DNA from: Palleniella intestinalis
GTDB lineage: Bacteria; Bacteroidota; Bacteroidia; Bacteroidales; Bacteroidaceae
Length of the DNA: 64,000 bases
NCBI RefSeq assembly: GCF_013166595.1
Contig: NZ_JABKKG010000003.1
Location: 25,408 to 89,407 of the forward strand
Direction of reading: 5' to 3'
Shown: piece after piece, positions 34,794-43,722 of the stretch
How positions within the stretch are numbered: position 1 is the first letter of the stretch
Layout: every line of letters begins with the position of its first letter
The notes under the pieces: model-generated
Database searches by the model: none
What the model saw: the letters and a program-made list of their open reading frames with translations, nothing else
What the model was told of the DNA's origin: nothing
Program-made: the position numbers and the translations under genes

Positions 34794-36596
34794 ATGAAAA
34801 AGATCAATATTTGGATTTTGGCAGCTTCGGTACTCCTCTTAGGCGTTACCACAAGCTGTGAATTGGATGAAGAGAATCCTTCCGGTGACACAGAATTGGC
34901 ATGGAGCTCGATTGCCGGATATACAAAAAAGATAAACGACTGCTATTTCGACCTCGTGCGTGTCATCTATGGTCAGGCAGAGGACAGCTTCCTTCTTGAG
35001 GCTGAAGGCGGTACGGACATCTGGGCGGATGTCAACGAGAACGGCACGAACGGCAATTACAGCAAACTCATGCGCTATGAGGATTTCGGCGCGGCATGCA
35101 ACCTCATGAATGAGGGCTATGACGGTTTCTATGGCGTCATACATGCTTGCAACGGTGCAATCGCTTACCAAGACCAGGTGACTGACGCACCGAAGGAGAC
35201 AGTCTACAAGCTTGCTGCCGAGGCTCATTTCATCCGTGCCCATGCGCTCTTCAACATTGTGGAGCACAGAGGTGGAAAGTATCTTCCTCTGGAGCCGGTA
35301 ACGGGGGAAATAAAGTCTCTTCCCCTGAGTTCCGTGAATGATTTCTACAATGTCATTCTCTCCGACCTTGAGTTTGCCATGCAATGGCTTCCTGTCACTC
35401 AGTCCAATCAGGGACATGTGAAGCGTGCCGCTGCCTATCACCTGTATGCAAAGGCATGTATGACATACTCCACCTACACGGACAAAATCTCCAATGTTGT
35501 ACCTATCTCTGCCACAGAGAGTGAGGAACTGCTGAAGAAAGCCAAGAAGGCGATAGACGAACTTATCGACCATGCTGCCGACTATGACACACAGCTTTAT
35601 ACCGAAGCTAAGGACATCTTTGCCGAGAAGAACAACAAGCACAACAAGGAGGCGTTCTTCGTGATAAGCCATGATGAGACAGAGCTGAGCCTTAACCCAC
35701 GCGGCAATTATCCTAACCGTACATGGAAGAAGTACTGCGCTTACAACAATGACAAGGCAGGCATCTACATCGAGGGTCTTGAACCAAGCGTGAAATCAAC
35801 ACCAAAGGTGCTGAAAGGTGACTGCATCATGGAGCCTACAAAGTACATGTATGACCTGTACAGCAATCCTAACGACGAGCGTTTCGATGCGTTCTTCAAG
35901 GTGGTTTACTACTGCAACAAGGCTACAAACCCGGAGAAGACTGGCTACAGATGGATTGATGCGGATGCTAACCGTTACGGCATGAATGACGGCCGTGTGG
36001 GCAATGCTGCTTACGATGTTATGGTCGGTGATACAATCGTCTACCTCTCACGCACGCCACTTACGGATGCGGAGAAGAAGAAACACAAGTATGCTGTCTA
36101 CAACATAGATGACAACTATCTTGACCCTGCCCGTCCGAAACGATTCTTCCCAACACTCATCAAGGGCGATTGTATGGTTCCTGACTATCTTACAAACCCG
36201 AACAAGGCTTACAATGCAAGCGATCACCTCGTCTACCGTCTTGGCGAAAGTTACCTTGTCTCTGCTGAGATAGAGTGGCGTCTTGGCAATAAGGGGGCGG
36301 CAGTGAACCGTATCAACACTCTGCGTAACCGCGCTTGCAAGAACCATGACGGAAGCCTTGACATCAATGAGTCACAACTCACACAGGACTTCCTGCTTGA
36401 CGAGTATGCACGCGAGATGATTGGCGAGTGGAACCGTTGGATGACATTGAAGCGTTTCCGTGCGTTCGAGTCACGTCTGGTGCACAATCCTCAGATTAAG
36501 AGTTTCAATCCGGCTGTCCATTACCTGCGTCCTATCTCAAGCAAGGAGATTCTCCTCATAGATAATGGTGCGGAATACCAGAATCCGGGGTATTAG
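34794..36596 (+). CDS. SusD/RagB family nutrient-binding lipoprotein
   Basis: A 600-residue surface lipoprotein that pairs with the SusC protein. The signal ends in TTSCEL with Cys 23. The N-terminal SusD-like part includes KLAAEAHFIRAHALFNIVE (tetratricopeptide helices) and the C-terminal part ELRAF-type motif appears as EYAREMIGEWNRWMTLKRF. It ends with the usual SKEILLIDN and YQNPGY. The ATG at 34794 gives the signal peptide; the frame extends upstream into the end of susC. Confidence 0.94.
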   Translation: MKKINIWILAASVLLLGVTTSCELDEENPSGDTELAWSSIAGYTKKINDCYFDLVRVIYGQAEDSFLLEAEGGTDIWADVNENGTNGNYSKLMRYEDFGAACNLMNEGYDGFYGVIHACNGAIAYQDQVTDAPKETVYKLAAEAHFIRAHALFNIVEHRGGKYLPLEPVTGEIKSLPLSSVNDFYNVILSDLEFAMQWLPVTQSNQGHVKRAAAYHLYAKACMTYSTYTDKISNVVPISATESEELLKKAKKAIDELIDHAADYDTQLYTEAKDIFAEKNNKHNKEAFFVISHDETELSLNPRGNYPNRTWKKYCAYNNDKAGIYIEGLEPSVKSTPKVLKGDCIMEPTKYMYDLYSNPNDERFDAFFKVVYYCNKATNPEKTGYRWIDADANRYGMNDGRVGNAAYDVMVGDTIVYLSRTPLTDAEKKKHKYAVYNIDDNYLDPARPKRFFPTLIKGDCMVPDYLTNPNKAYNASDHLVYRLGESYLVSAEIEWRLGNKGAAVNRINTLRNRACKNHDGSLDINESQLTQDFLLDEYAREMIGEWNRWMTLKRFRAFESRLVHNPQIKSFNPAVHYLRPISSKEILLIDNGAEYQNPGY

Positions 36597-36640
36597 AATG
36601 TATGCTCTCTGCAGCAGTCAATGCTTCAGGGAAAATAAAA

Positions 36641-36680
36641 AACAGAAGCAAATGGCATTTGTCTGCCGTTTGCTTCTGTT
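36641..36680. terminator. Hairpin after the susCD operon
   Basis: AACAGAAGCAAA pairs with TTTGCTTCTGTT as a 12-bp perfect stem, 45 bases after the susD stop. The T-run is short (TTTGTAT). Confidence 0.7.
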
Positions 36681-36823
36681 TGTATATAGTATGGTGTTGC
36701 AAATATTTTTTTTGTCATCTGATAATATGTAAGCAAAATATAGTGGCTTCCTGTAAAATGTAAAGCATTTTGCTGTTTTTGCTAAACTAAAAACGTAACG
36801 GATGTTAAAATACGGAGGAGAAA

Positions 36824-36911
36824 ACAAAAGGTAACACTTTGCAGTGCAGAGTGTTACCTTTCACTAAGTCAAGTGTTACCTTTTGCATTGTGAAGTGTTA
36901 CCTTTCATAAT
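36824..36911. repeat. 22-bp tandem repeat element, locus C
   Basis: Four units of 22 bases start at 36824, 36846, 36868 and 36890. The first has the core AAAGGTAACACTT, and the other three have (A/G)AGTGTTACCTTT, its reverse complement. The transcript of either strand could therefore fold unit 1 onto unit 2, 3 or 4. It lies between two convergent genes. I see nothing else in 36681-36823. Confidence 0.85.
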
Positions 36912-36959
36912 GTCACTGAATGCTTTCCGGTTTTCATGTCGTTATATTCCCCCTCCTGA

Positions 36960-37538
36960 TTATGGCAGTATGTATTGAATGGTGAAATACAGTTGCGCAG
37001 TGAAAAGGTACAGCAGAATATACGGCGCAACCATATTTATACCGCATAATGCTGCCGTATAAATATGGTTGAGAGTTGCATATTTTGATTCAAGTGTGCC
37101 GTAGGTTAACGCGCAACAGCATGCTACGAAGCACAATGCCGGTACGATTCCTGCCGAGAAACTGCTGTCAAGCAGGTTGCCGGTGGCACTGAGGAGTATG
37201 GCATGTGGTGAGAATGAAAGCAATCCGATGGCAGAAAGCATGACAACAAGCACAAACAGTGTGACTTGCAGCGTCCACCCTTTCTTTGGGCGCAGGATTC
37301 CGCTGTCCTTGACAATGCCTGCCGATATTCCGGCAAGCAGGAGCCATACAAGGTAGGGTGTTGACAGCAGACGTGCATAATTACCTGTGAACCAACGGAT
37401 GCCGTCAGGAGAGAGAAGGGACATTATGCCGCTCTCCTGCCATATTGTGCTTGCAATCCATGACAAGGGGAAGAGGACTGCCTCACATGCGAACAGGAGG
37501 CAGAGGATGAGAGGGATAATGTTTCTTCTTTTCTTCAT
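36960..37538 (-). CDS. Multi-pass membrane protein of unknown function
   Basis: A 192-residue protein with five hydrophobic segments (for example IIPLILCLLFACEAVLFP at the N-terminus and APYILLYLFTAQLYF near the end). I do not recognise a family. It starts 37 bases after the response regulator gene on the same strand and closes this six-gene operon. Its Lys-Arg-Arg start (MKKRRN) suggests a cytoplasmic N-terminus. Confidence 0.75.
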   Translation of the reverse strand: MKKRRNIIPLILCLLFACEAVLFPLSWIASTIWQESGIMSLLSPDGIRWFTGNYARLLSTPYLVWLLLAGISAGIVKDSGILRPKKGWTLQVTLFVLVVMLSAIGLLSFSPHAILLSATGNLLDSSFSAGIVPALCFVACCCALTYGTLESKYATLNHIYTAALCGINMVAPYILLYLFTAQLYFTIQYILP

Positions 37539-37575
37539 GATGAATGAGGAGGTTCGTCATGTGGGAGTGTGTGGG

Positions 37576-38292
37576 TCATTCCTCATCAGGGACAAGATTG
37601 TCTATGTCTATGATGTGCAGTTCGAGTGCTTTTGTCACCAGTCGTGTGGCATTGATTCCCGATTTCTTGGGGAACAGCTTCTGAATCAGTTCCGCCTGGC
37701 GCTTCTCCAATGATTTTACGCCGAACGGCATGCCGCGGAGAGCCGTGATTTGCTCCTTGGTGTAGCCCAAGGCAAGATGCCTCAGGAAGCGTTCGTCATA
37801 CTCGTCAATCTCGTACCTTATCTTTGCATCCTGGTTCATCTGCTCCGAACCTACGGTGCGCTTGAAGCGTTCCACTATGCGTTCGAGGATAGGCTGGTTG
37901 AAGACAAGCTGTTTGCCGTCCATTACGGCTGTGACATCGCGGCGCGTGAGAAGCTCCCCGGTCTTGAGGATGATGCCGTCAGCCCCTGCGTCAAGCACAT
38001 CGACCCACAGTTTCTCGTTGAGTATTTCACCTGTGAAGATGAGCACTTTCACCTTTGGACGCGTCTGTTTTGTCTGTCGGCATATCTCTACTCCAACGGT
38101 TGTTGAGCCGCCCAAGCCAAGGTCAAGCAGCACAAGGTCAGGCTCTTCCTTGCGAATCAGCCGCCAGTATTCCGCCTCGTTCTGTGCTGTTCCTATTATT
38201 TCCGCTTCCGGGATGTCATTATGTATGATGCCCTCTGTGCCTTTCAGCTCGAGGGCTACATCCTCCACGATGATTATTTTGAAGTTTTCCAT
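37576..38292 (-). CDS. LuxR-like response regulator
   Basis: A 238-residue two-component response regulator. The receiver domain (about 1-125) has the acidic pair near the start (IVEDVALE), the phosphorylatable Asp in PDLVLLDLGLGG near residue 56, a Thr in LIFTGE and a Lys in ILKTGE. The C-terminal part (about 170-225) is a LuxR-type HTH (FLRHLALGYTKEQITALRG). No histidine kinase lies next to it. The ATG at 38292 is chosen over an upstream TTG. The gap to the upstream gene is only 2 bases, so the two are coupled. Confidence 0.88.
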   Translation of the reverse strand: MENFKIIIVEDVALELKGTEGIIHNDIPEAEIIGTAQNEAEYWRLIRKEEPDLVLLDLGLGGSTTVGVEICRQTKQTRPKVKVLIFTGEILNEKLWVDVLDAGADGIILKTGELLTRRDVTAVMDGKQLVFNQPILERIVERFKRTVGSEQMNQDAKIRYEIDEYDERFLRHLALGYTKEQITALRGMPFGVKSLEKRQAELIQKLFPKKSGINATRLVTKALELHIIDIDNLVPDEE

Positions 38293-38294
38293 AG

Positions 38295-38915
38295 TCAAGG
38301 AATGTAAGGATTATGGTGTTTGTTGTTGCCGAATAAGTTGTTGTCTGCAAGTTTCTGACAGTTGTCAATGGTAACTTTGGCAAGTTCGTCCACAGGGATG
38401 TCGTGCTCTCCGCAAGGCACTTCGCCGACAATCTGAAGGTCAAAGCAGATGCCGATGGTATGCGGTCTGCCGGCGTTTTGCAGGAATCTGTCATAATAAC
38501 CCTTGCCGCGTCCCAAACGATTGCCGTTGTTGTCGAATGCCACTCCCGGCACAAGGATGACGGTGGTGCCGTTGTCCGGGCTGTCGATGTCCGCTTCCTC
38601 ACCGATAGGCTCTTGTATTCCGAATGCTCCGGTGCGCATGGACGATGGTCCGTCATACTGTCTGAGCACCATTTCCGTGTCGCTTGTGACGCATGGCAGC
38701 AGCACTCTTTTCCCTTGTTTGCATAGAGCGTCAATGGCATTGCTTAGGTCCGGTTCGTCAGGAAGCGGCCAATATGCCACGACAGTGCCTGCCTGCATCA
38801 CCCGAGGGTGGCGCAACAGCCATTCGCAGATGGCGTCCGACTGCCGTGAAAGCTCGTCCGGAGAGCATTCGCGGAGCTTTTTCCTGACATTATTTCTTAG
38901 TTCCTGCTTTGTCAT
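38295..38915 (-). CDS. 5-formyltetrahydrofolate cyclo-ligase
   Basis: A 206-residue enzyme that converts 5-formyl-THF to 5,10-methenyl-THF with ATP. Family features: the N-terminal KQELRNNVRKKLRECS, the WPLPDEPDL loop and the C-terminal LVPGVAFDNNGNRLGRGKGYYD with the conserved Gly-rich loop. It overlaps the 3' end of ctpA by 26 bases. Confidence 0.93.
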   Translation of the reverse strand: MTKQELRNNVRKKLRECSPDELSRQSDAICEWLLRHPRVMQAGTVVAYWPLPDEPDLSNAIDALCKQGKRVLLPCVTSDTEMVLRQYDGPSSMRTGAFGIQEPIGEEADIDSPDNGTTVILVPGVAFDNNGNRLGRGKGYYDRFLQNAGRPHTIGICFDLQIVGEVPCGEHDIPVDELAKVTIDNCQKLADNNLFGNNKHHNPYIP

Positions 38916-40536
38916 TCTTTACAGGCTTCTGTGGCCATGCATTGCCGTTGTGGAACAGTTCAAGGGCTTTCAGCACCGCTTTATCGTCAATATTCAGATA
39001 TTCCGTAAGAGCCTGTTCGTCCAGCATGTTATAGATGATGCGCGAATTGATATACCTTTCAAGCAGAGAGTGTGACTTGCGAATCATGAGGTTGCGGCGC
39101 TGCAGTCCTCGAGAGTTGGCATAAGTGGCGAACTTCTCCACAGTGTTCTGCTTCACAAGGTAGTCGGACATCTCCATCATCTCCTTGAAATTGTTCAGTT
39201 TCAGACGGTTGTCGTCAGTGTAGGTGTATGCGAACTGCATGATGAGTCCTGTCATAGCCGCCTGCTTGTAGTATGATGTCATGCCCGTAGTGTCCTCGGC
39301 GATGAAGTAATCAGGGGTGATGCCGCCACCACCGTATACCGGTCTGCCAAGTGTTGTATGGTATTCCGGACCGTTATGCTTTATGCTGTCCTGTGAGAAG
39401 AACTCTCCGTGCTCGTAGCGTGCTATGAGGTCATTCTCGTATTCCTTCTCATCGCCCATTGTATAAGGCTTCTGTATGCAGCGGCCTGACGGAGTGTAGT
39501 AGCGTGCTATTGTCAGGCGGATGAGCGAACCGTCAGGGAATGAAATCTGCTGCTGCACAAGTCCCTTGCCGAAAGAGCGTCTGCCGATGATTGTGGCACG
39601 GTCATTGTCCTGCATGGCACCGGCAAATATCTCGGAGGATGATGCGGAACCCTCGTTGATAAGCACGCAGAGAGGGATATGCTGGTATGCCCCGCGTCCG
39701 TCACTCTTGTAGTCCTGGCGTGGAGACTTGCGTCCTTCGGTATAGGTAATGAGGCGTTTGCTTGGCAGGAACTCATTAGCCATCTGTATTGCTGTCTGCA
39801 GATAGCCGCCTGTATTGTCGCGAAGGTCGATGACAAGGTTCTCAAGATTCTCCTGTGACAGTGACGCAAGGGCAACAAGAAGCTCTGCATAAGTGTTTTC
39901 ACCGAAGTTCTTCACCTTTATGTAGCCTGTCGTTTCGTCCAGCATATAGTATGCCGTAACGCTCTTTGTCTGTATGTCGTCACGCGTAAGTGTGAAGGTC
40001 TTGACTTTTTTGCTGCCATAGCTGAGTACGCCGATAGTCACCTTTGAACCTTTCTCGCCCTTCAGTTTGCGCATGGCAGCCTCGTTTGTCACCTCTTTTC
40101 CGACAAAAGGCTTTCCGTCGACAGCCACAATCTTGTCGCCGGCGACTATTCCTGCACGTTCCGCAGGACCGTCTGACATGACGTTCTGGACATGGATAGT
40201 GTCCTCACGTATGGTGAATGCAATGCCTATGCCTGAGAATGAGCCTTTCAGATCATCGTTCATCACCTGCACATCTTTTGCGCTTATGTAGACAGAATGC
40301 GGGTCAAGCTCCGCAAGAATCTGTGGTATGGCTTTCTCCACGAGGTCATTGACATTGACAGTGTCTACGTATTGGTCGTCAATGATATGCAGAAGATTGT
40401 TCAGACGGTTGGACTCTGTGTTGATGATGTTGAGACGGTTGCCTGAGAAATGGTTTGCATAGAAAGTTCCGATGAGTATGCCGATGACCATGCAAATGGC
40501 CATCAGCACAGGCATGTATCTGTTTTTCGTGTTCAC
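38890..40536 (-). CDS. S41 family C-terminal processing peptidase (CtpA-like)
   Basis: A 548-residue exported serine peptidase with an N-terminal signal/anchor (about 7-27). A PDZ domain lies at about 90-170 (GIVAGDKIVAVDGKPFVGK), then the S41 core with DLRDNTGGYLQTA and the catalytic Ser in NEGSASSSEIFAGA near residue 300, followed by GRRSFGKGLVQ with the Lys of the Ser-Lys dyad. It trims periplasmic proteins at the C-terminus. It sits between dCMP deaminase and the folate enzyme. Confidence 0.94.
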   Translation of the reverse strand: MNTKNRYMPVLMAICMVIGILIGTFYANHFSGNRLNIINTESNRLNNLLHIIDDQYVDTVNVNDLVEKAIPQILAELDPHSVYISAKDVQVMNDDLKGSFSGIGIAFTIREDTIHVQNVMSDGPAERAGIVAGDKIVAVDGKPFVGKEVTNEAAMRKLKGEKGSKVTIGVLSYGSKKVKTFTLTRDDIQTKSVTAYYMLDETTGYIKVKNFGENTYAELLVALASLSQENLENLVIDLRDNTGGYLQTAIQMANEFLPSKRLITYTEGRKSPRQDYKSDGRGAYQHIPLCVLINEGSASSSEIFAGAMQDNDRATIIGRRSFGKGLVQQQISFPDGSLIRLTIARYYTPSGRCIQKPYTMGDEKEYENDLIARYEHGEFFSQDSIKHNGPEYHTTLGRPVYGGGGITPDYFIAEDTTGMTSYYKQAAMTGLIMQFAYTYTDDNRLKLNNFKEMMEMSDYLVKQNTVEKFATYANSRGLQRRNLMIRKSHSLLERYINSRIIYNMLDEQALTEYLNIDDKAVLKALELFHNGNAWPQKPVKNDKAGTKK

Positions 40537-40646
40537 AGGGATGATGTTTTTGTTTGTATTCAGAAATAGGATTGTCTTTTATGCTGTGTGCTTCCGGGCT
40601 TTTTCTTGTCGTTCCCTCTGTCGGATGCCGGCAGGGTGGGGCGTTG

Positions 40647-41075
40647 TCAGTCCTTCTCCATGGTGAGATGCACAACCTCGATACCGGCGCGCTGCAGCAG
40701 TTCCACACCGTCGGTGATGCGGTACATGTGCGTGAACACCACGCGTGTAATGCCAGACTGTATGATTAGTTTCGCGCATTCGATGCAGGGCGAGTCGGTA
40801 ACGTATAGCGTTGCGCCGTCACTGTTGTTGTGGGAGCGTGCCAGTTTGGTTATGGCGTTAGCCTCCGCGTGCAGGACATACGGCTTTGTGATGTTGTCCT
40901 CGTCCTCGCAGACATTCTCGAATCCTGACGGCGTGCCATTGTAGCCGTCAGAGATTATGCGCTTGTCCTTGACGACAAGGCATCCCACCTGCCGCCTTTT
41001 GCAGTAGGAGTTCTCCGCCCATATCTCCGCCATGCGGAGGTAGCGCTTGTCAAGAAGCTGTTGTTTTGATTCCAT
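40647..41075 (-). CDS. dCMP (deoxycytidylate) deaminase
   Basis: A 142-residue zinc enzyme that makes dUMP. The zinc motifs are HAEANA and PCIECAK, and KRRQVGCLVVKDKRI and DGYNGTPSG are family stretches. The ATG at 41075 (MESKQQLLDKRYLRM) is chosen; the frame runs further upstream inside the M3 peptidase gene. It overlaps that gene's end by 26 bases, so the two are translationally coupled. Confidence 0.93.
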   Translation of the reverse strand: MESKQQLLDKRYLRMAEIWAENSYCKRRQVGCLVVKDKRIISDGYNGTPSGFENVCEDEDNITKPYVLHAEANAITKLARSHNNSDGATLYVTDSPCIECAKLIIQSGITRVVFTHMYRITDGVELLQRAGIEVVHLTMEKD

Positions 41076-43125
41076 TTCTTTCCAGTAATGCGTCGATTGT
41101 TGGTTCTGAGCCTTTGAAACGCTTGTACAATTCCATAGGATGCTCTGTGCCTCCCTTTGAGAGTATGCAGTCGCGGAAGCGTTGTGCGGTCTCAGGATTG
41201 AATATGCCTTCCTTTTGGAATACGGCAAAAGCGTCGGCGTCAAGCACTTCCGCCCATTTGTAGCTGTAATAGCCTGCGGCATAACCGCCTGCCATGATGT
41301 GCGAGAACTGCACTGTCATGCACGTGTCATTGCGCTGTTTGCCGAGGATAGCTTTCTCCCATGCCTGCTTCTCAAAGGACACAATGTCGTCCGCAAACTC
41401 GTCTTTCTTCGTGTAATACGCCATGTCAAGCAGGCCGAAACTTACCTGTCGTAGGCATGCCGTGGCACAATTGTAGTTGCGTGCCTTGAGGATACGGTCG
41501 ATAAGTTCGTCAGGAATCGGTTCTCCTGTCTCGTAATGGAAGGCGAAAGTGCGCAGGAATTCGCGCTCCACGGAGAAGTTCTCCATGAACTGGGAAGGGA
41601 GTTCCACAAAGTCCCACCATACGTTTGTACCTGAAAGAGACTCAAAGCGTGTGTTGGCAAACATACCGTGCAGCGAATGACCGAACTCATGCAGGAATGT
41701 CTCCACCTCGCCGAGAGTGAGCAAAGCCGGCTTTTCGGCTGTAGGTTTTGTGAGGTTCATCACGACAGAGACATGCGGACGCACATTCTCACCCTTGCAG
41801 TCTATCCACTGACCTTGGTACTCTGTCATCCACGCACCTCCCTGTTTGCCCTTTCGAGGGTGGAAATCGGCATAGAAGACAGCAAGATATGAGCCGTCTT
41901 TGTCAAATACTTCGTAAGCCTTGACGTCAGGATGATAGACAGGAATGTCCTTGTTCTCTTTGAAAGTTATGCCGTAAAGCCGTGTCGCAAGACCGAAGAT
42001 GCCGTTGATGACGTTCTCCAGCTTGAAGTACGGACGCAGCATTTCCGAGTCAAGATTGTAACGTTCCAGCTGCAGTTTGTGTGAATAAAAAGACACATCC
42101 CATGGCTCAAGCTCCATGCCGGCAAACTCGCGCAGCTCCTTGCGCTCTTGCTTTGCTGTCGGTTTGTAAGCCTCGATGAGACTGTCAAGAAGGTTGTAGA
42201 CATTCGCCACGCTTGTCGCCATGCGGTGTTTCAGCACATAGTCGGCATAAGTTTCATAACCAAGCAACTGTGCAATCTCACGGCGAAGGTTGACCAAACG
42301 CTTGCATATTTCGAGGTTGTTCTCGTCATTATCGTGGGTACACACACTGTTTCTCGCCATATACATCTCACGGCGAAGCTCGCGCTGTGTGGAATATGTC
42401 ATGAAAGGCGAATAAGAAGGCATGTCGAGAGTGAACACCCAACCCTCCTTGTCCTGCTCCTTTGCCGTCTGTGCAGCAGCATCAATGGCCGTCTGCGGCA
42501 GCCCTTCAAGCTGTGCTTCGTCAGTGATGTGCAAGGTGTAAGCCTTGTTTTCCTTCAGCAGATTCTGTGAGAATTTCAGTGAAAGCATGCTTGCCTCTTC
42601 GCTCAGGACACGCAGTTTGTCCTTGTCCTCTTCATTGAGGAGTGCACCGGAGCGCACAAAACCGTCATAGCTCTTGTCAAGTAGGGTTCTCTCTTCTGCA
42701 GTGAGAGGGCGCAGACCGTCATTGTCCTCGCAGGCATAACGGTCATGCACACGCTTGATACGTTCGAAAAGCTGCTTGTTGAGGCTCACATCGTTGCTGT
42801 GTTTCGTGAGGATAGGCTGCATCTTTTCAGCCAAAGCGTCAATCTCGTCCGATGTTTCCGCCGACATGAGGTTGAAGAAAATCGTTGTTGCACGACCAAG
42901 AAGTCCGTAGTAATAGCTCTTCTCCTTGTCGGAATCCTCGCGTACTATGGTGTTGTCGAAAGTAGGCTCCGCCGGATTGTTCACTATGAGGTCAATGTCT
43001 TCATTGTCACGGCGTATACCTTCGAGCATAGCTTCCTCGAAGTCCTGTATTGAGATTTCCCCGAACGGAGCTGTCTCGTGCGGGGTATTGTAATGTTTCA
43101 GTAATGGATTTTTTTCGTTAAGCAT
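41050..43125 (-). CDS. M3 family metallopeptidase (Dcp/oligopeptidase A type)
   Basis: A 691-residue cytoplasmic peptidase. The zinc site HEFGHSLHG lies near residue 482. The N-terminal helical region and the FARNYNC-type RILKARNYNCATA near the C-terminus are as in peptidyl-dipeptidase Dcp. The ATG at 43125 (MLNEKNPLLKHYN) is chosen over an upstream in-frame ATG that lies beyond the promoter at 43148-43155. It is the first gene of the six-gene minus-strand operon. Confidence 0.94.
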   Translation of the reverse strand: MLNEKNPLLKHYNTPHETAPFGEISIQDFEEAMLEGIRRDNEDIDLIVNNPAEPTFDNTIVREDSDKEKSYYYGLLGRATTIFFNLMSAETSDEIDALAEKMQPILTKHSNDVSLNKQLFERIKRVHDRYACEDNDGLRPLTAEERTLLDKSYDGFVRSGALLNEEDKDKLRVLSEEASMLSLKFSQNLLKENKAYTLHITDEAQLEGLPQTAIDAAAQTAKEQDKEGWVFTLDMPSYSPFMTYSTQRELRREMYMARNSVCTHDNDENNLEICKRLVNLRREIAQLLGYETYADYVLKHRMATSVANVYNLLDSLIEAYKPTAKQERKELREFAGMELEPWDVSFYSHKLQLERYNLDSEMLRPYFKLENVINGIFGLATRLYGITFKENKDIPVYHPDVKAYEVFDKDGSYLAVFYADFHPRKGKQGGAWMTEYQGQWIDCKGENVRPHVSVVMNLTKPTAEKPALLTLGEVETFLHEFGHSLHGMFANTRFESLSGTNVWWDFVELPSQFMENFSVEREFLRTFAFHYETGEPIPDELIDRILKARNYNCATACLRQVSFGLLDMAYYTKKDEFADDIVSFEKQAWEKAILGKQRNDTCMTVQFSHIMAGGYAAGYYSYKWAEVLDADAFAVFQKEGIFNPETAQRFRDCILSKGGTEHPMELYKRFKGSEPTIDALLERNGIKTTAS

Positions 43126-43147
43126 AAGTCCTTTGCACTTTAATATG

Positions 43148-43155
43148 CAAAAATA
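43148..43155 (-). promoter_or_regulatory. -7 element of the M3 peptidase operon
   Basis: On the minus strand it reads TATTTTTG, 23 bases before the ATG at 43125. Confidence 0.5.
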
Positions 43156-43317
43156 CAAAAAATCATTGAGAGGAGGAAAACTATCTGTGTACATTTAACT
43201 TACATTATTATTGTAGGTGTCCATGTTATATAAAATGAATTTGCTTCCAAAGTCAATCCTTGATAGCATGAAACACAAAAAATCATCTTTCCTTTGCAGA
43301 AAAACACATAAAAATGA

Positions 43318-43346
43318 TTGATTTACATTGAAATTTTGTATATTTG
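43318..43346 (+). promoter_or_regulatory. Promoter of structured RNA leader 2
   Basis: TTG at 43318-43320, an 18-base spacer and TATATTTG at 43339-43346. The spacer equals that of copy 1. Confidence 0.65.
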
Positions 43347-43351
43347 CACTT

Positions 43352-43681
43352 GATAAGCAAAATTATTCACCCTTTAATTATTACTGAAGAAACAGACATA
43401 AAAGAACGATGAACGCAACAATGGAAAAGGCTGCACCATGAGTGTGGCGTTCCGTAGAAAAACAGAAAAGCGTTTCCAGTTCATACATTTTACATAAAAA
43501 AATAGAGCTTTCGCTCTTGTTCTCTGACTCTGAATACCGCCAAACATTCAACATATGAGAACAAGCAGATGGAAGGTTCACGCTCCATGGGCGTGAGCCG
43601 TTCTGTGCTTGTTATATGTGCAGGTCACTTGGCGGTAACCTTGAGTCAGACAAGCCGATGAACGGTTACACGCCTTTTTTG
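43352..43681 (+). ncRNA. Structured RNA, copy 2 (leader of the envelope operon)
   Basis: The same stem order as copy 1: P0 43524-43530 with 43643-43649 (CTGACTC/GAGTCAG); P1 43536-43543 with 43629-43636 (ACCGCCAA/TTGGCGGT); P2 43551-43556 with 43614-43619 (ACATAT/ATATGT); P3 43560-43567 with 43606-43613 (AACAAGCA/TGCTTGTT); and P4 43575-43583 with 43591-43599 (GGTTCACGC/GCGTGAGCC). A short hairpin AGAGC-TTTC-GCTCT precedes P0. The end CACGCC followed by six Ts and GTG resembles copy 1. P0, P2 and P3 differ in sequence but keep pairing. Confidence 0.65.
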
Positions 43682-43722
43682 TGTCTATCAATTAACAACG
43701 TAAATCAAACAAAAAATGTAAA

